Assembly (NCBI GenBank): GCA_964603325.1
Contig: CAZRUH010000007.1
Location: 1-23,598 of the forward strand
Length of the DNA stretch: 23,598 nt
Direction: 5' to 3'
DNA from: LSNR01 sp964603325
GTDB lineage: Bacteria > Patescibacteriota > Minisyncoccia > Moranbacterales > UBA9337
The position numbers and the translations under genes are program-made. Below the pieces are notes generated by a model that saw nothing but the letters and a program-made list of their open reading frames with translations, ran no database searches and was not told the DNA's origin. This document shows, in pieces, positions 21,369 through 23,598 of the stretch (position 1 is its first letter; every line of letters starts with the position of its first letter).

Positions 21369-23598
21369 ATGCAAAATAGTACAGGTGTAAGTGATTTTAA
21401 AGGAATTCGTTTAAGTCTTGCCAGTCCGGACAAGATATTGGATTGGTCCAGTGGTGAAGTGACTAAGCCGGAAACAATAAATTACAGAACCCAGCGTTAT
21501 GAAAAAGATGGTCTTTTTTGTGAGAAGATTTTTGGACCTTCAAAAGACTGGGAGTGTTATTGTGGAAAATATAAAAGAATTCGTTATAAAGGAATAATCT
21601 GTGATAAATGCGGTGTGGAGGTAACACGATCAAATGTTAGAAGGGAAAGAATGGGACACATTAAACTAGCGGTACCCGTTTCTCATATTTGGTTTTTGAG
21701 AAGTGTTCCGTCCAGAGTTGGTTTGGCGCTTGGATTGTCGTATCAAGAGTTGGAAAAAGTTACTTATTTTTCCGCATACATTGTGACTGACATTGATGAA
21801 GAAAAAAGGACGGAATTTATTCAAAGAACGGAAAAAGAGTACAGGTCCAAGATAAAGCAAGCCAAAAACGACAAATCCATTGATACTGAGGAGATTAAAA
21901 ATCAATATGAACATATAATTACGGCAATAAAAAACCTCAAAGTATATCAAATTTTATCGGAAGTTGATTATTTTAATTTATCATCACGAGCGGGGCAGGT
22001 TTTTAATGCCGGCATAGGAGCGGAGGCAATCAGAAATCTTTTGTCTAACTTGGATATAAATAAAACTGTTAAAGAATTGAGAAAAGAATTGGAAGAAGGA
22101 AAGAAAACAAAAATAGCTAATCAGAAAATTTTAAGAAGAATTAAATTATTACAAGGATTTAAAGACGCTAAACTGGAATTAGAGTGGATGTTTCCGACAA
22201 TTATTCCCGTTATTCCACCGGACCTAAGACCAATGGTTGCATTGAATGGTGGAAGATATGCGACTTCTGACTTGAATGATTTATATAGACGAATTATAAA
22301 TAGAAATAATCGTCTCAAGAAATTAATTGGTTTAAATGCCCCGGAGGTTATTACCAGAAACGAGAAAAGAATGTTACAAGAGGCGGTAGATTCTTTGTTT
22401 GATAACAGTATGAGAAGATCGCATGCGTCTGTAGCGGCGTCAACCGGACAAAAAAGAGCCCTTCGTTCTTTGGCGGACTCTCTAAAAGGAAAGCAAGGTC
22501 GTTTTAGACAGAACTTACTTGGAAAGCGTGTTGATTATTCCGGAAGAAGCGTTATTGTTGTCGGACCACATCTCAAATTACATCAAGTGGGATTGCCTAA
22601 AAAAATGGCATTGGAGTTATTTAAACCGTTTATTATCAATAAGCTGATTGAGAAAGAATACGCTCACAATGTTAGAATGGCGGGAAGAATGGTTGATATG
22701 GAGTCAGAAGAAGCATATGCGATGCTTGACGACATAATCAAAAAGCATTATGTATTATTAAATCGTGCTCCAACTTTGCACAGATTATCTATTCAAGCAT
22801 TTCAGCCGGTCTTAATTGAAGGGAAAGCAATTCAAGTGCATCCAATGGTTTGTGCCGCTTTTAATGCTGATTTTGATGGAGATCAAATGGCCGTACATGT
22901 TCCTTTAACAGATAAAGCTCGCGAAGAAAGCGCCAATATGATGCTTTCTTCAAAAAATCTTTTAAAACCTGCCAGTGGTGATCCGATAACAACTCCTTCT
23001 TTGGATATTGTTTTGGGAATATATTATTTAACACACATAAAAGAGAATATAAACAAAAAAGACATAAAGGTTTTTGCATCAAAAGAGGAGGCCATGTTGG
23101 CTTATCAAAACAATTATATAAAAATAAATTCTAAAATAAAGGTTGATATTGAAAATGAAATAAAAGAAACTTCTATTGGAAGAATAATGTTTAATGATTT
23201 ATTGCCAAGAGAATTTGGTTTCATAAACAAAGAATTAACCAAAGTAGAACTTAAAAAAATAGTTTCTCAGCTTATTGAAATCGTCGGTCAAGATTATACG
23301 GCAAAATTTGTTGATGATGTTAAAAATCTTGGTTTTAAAATGGCGGGAATTTCCGGAATTAGTTGGGGTATGGACGATTTGGTTGTTCCGAAAACTAAGA
23401 ACAATATAATTTCCGAAGCGGAAAAAGAAGTAGAGAAAATTATAGAGCAATATAATGCCGGATTATTAACAGCTGAGGAGAAAAAAAATAAATCTATTGA
23501 AATTTGGAATGAGGCTAAAAACAAAATCACTGAAGAGGTTAGAAATTCACAGGACAAAGAAGGACCTGTTTATGCAATGGTTTACTCAAAAGCCAGAG
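21369..23598 (+). CDS. rpoC: DNA-directed RNA polymerase beta' subunit, N-terminal part (partial)
   Basis: The N-terminal 743 residues of beta'; the gene runs past the window end. It begins MQNSTGVSDFKGIRLSLASP at the ATG 21369, 59 bases after rpoB. The zinc site near the start is CYCGKYKRIRYKGIICDKCG (two Cys pairs). Then follow GHIKLAVPVSHIWFL, EWMFPTIIPVIPPDLRPMV, the RGKQGRFRQNLLGKRVDYSGRSVIVVGP-like block (it reads KGKQGRFRQNLLGKRVDYSG), VLLNRAPTLHRLSIQAFQP, and the magnesium-binding catalytic motif NADFDGDQMAVHVPL near residues 500-514. The sequence ends at YAMVYSKAR, corresponding to the usual YMM..SGARG region of the trigger-loop side. No frameshift or internal stop is seen. Confidence 0.97.
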   Translation, partial: MQNSTGVSDFKGIRLSLASPDKILDWSSGEVTKPETINYRTQRYEKDGLFCEKIFGPSKDWECYCGKYKRIRYKGIICDKCGVEVTRSNVRRERMGHIKLAVPVSHIWFLRSVPSRVGLALGLSYQELEKVTYFSAYIVTDIDEEKRTEFIQRTEKEYRSKIKQAKNDKSIDTEEIKNQYEHIITAIKNLKVYQILSEVDYFNLSSRAGQVFNAGIGAEAIRNLLSNLDINKTVKELRKELEEGKKTKIANQKILRRIKLLQGFKDAKLELEWMFPTIIPVIPPDLRPMVALNGGRYATSDLNDLYRRIINRNNRLKKLIGLNAPEVITRNEKRMLQEAVDSLFDNSMRRSHASVAASTGQKRALRSLADSLKGKQGRFRQNLLGKRVDYSGRSVIVVGPHLKLHQVGLPKKMALELFKPFIINKLIEKEYAHNVRMAGRMVDMESEEAYAMLDDIIKKHYVLLNRAPTLHRLSIQAFQPVLIEGKAIQVHPMVCAAFNADFDGDQMAVHVPLTDKAREESANMMLSSKNLLKPASGDPITTPSLDIVLGIYYLTHIKENINKKDIKVFASKEEAMLAYQNNYIKINSKIKVDIENEIKETSIGRIMFNDLLPREFGFINKELTKVELKKIVSQLIEIVGQDYTAKFVDDVKNLGFKMAGISGISWGMDDLVVPKTKNNIISEAEKEVEKIIEQYNAGLLTAEEKKNKSIEIWNEAKNKITEEVRNSQDKEGPVYAMVYSKAR

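Noticed and set aside
21666..21950. Open frame on the minus strand inside rpoC
   Set aside because: It lies fully opposite a well-supported rpoC frame and gives a protein of no recognisable family.

Overview
This is an AT-rich window, dense in genes with short gaps, that reads as core chromosome of a Patescibacteria/CPR-like bacterium (Parcubacteria-type is my guess). The guess rests on the low GC, an archaeal-type Elp3, a compact RpoB of about 1130 residues, many starts without a Shine-Dalgarno sequence, and enzymes that deviate from the usual family motifs. It is an inference, not a placement. TGA ends at least one clear gene, so the UGA-recoding codes of some CPR lineages do not apply. I see no prophage, transposon, CRISPR array or tRNA gene.

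Layout. 1-346: the C-terminus of peptide chain release factor 2. 391-416: a perfect 26-bp palindrome in the gap before two minus-strand genes, a Nudix hydrolase (512-916) and an Elp3 tRNA wobble-uridine enzyme (980-2623). Divergent from elp3 is a methyltransferase (2707-3474) that resembles Trm9/ALKBH8. It leads a tightly spaced plus-strand run: an ALG5-like glycosyltransferase, a GalT-family nucleotidyltransferase, a YjbQ protein and a protein-isoaspartate methyltransferase. Next come dnaJ, with a CIRCE operator laid over its promoter, and ispH. The RNase P RNA gene (about 8659-8994) follows and abuts a polyprenyl-phosphate sugar transferase and an unrecognised gene.

A good sigma70-type promoter at 11206-11234 starts a nucleotide-metabolism cluster: a dCMP deaminase between two related P-loop kinases, followed by tyrS. 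A second promoter at 14220-14248 precedes a small membrane protein, triosephosphate isomerase, a class II aldolase and a GT4 glycosyltransferase. A 300-bp gap then carries a consensus promoter (TTGACA-N16-TATAAT) for rpoB and rpoC. rpoC runs off the right edge.

The most interesting points are the divergent Elp3/Trm9-like pair, which suggests a bacterial version of the eukaryotic cm5U-to-mcm5U wobble modification route; the hairpin that covers the rpoB ribosome-binding site; the kinase-deaminase-kinase cassette; and the aldolase with altered phosphate-loop glycines. All functional assignments come from reading motifs by eye. No database search was done.
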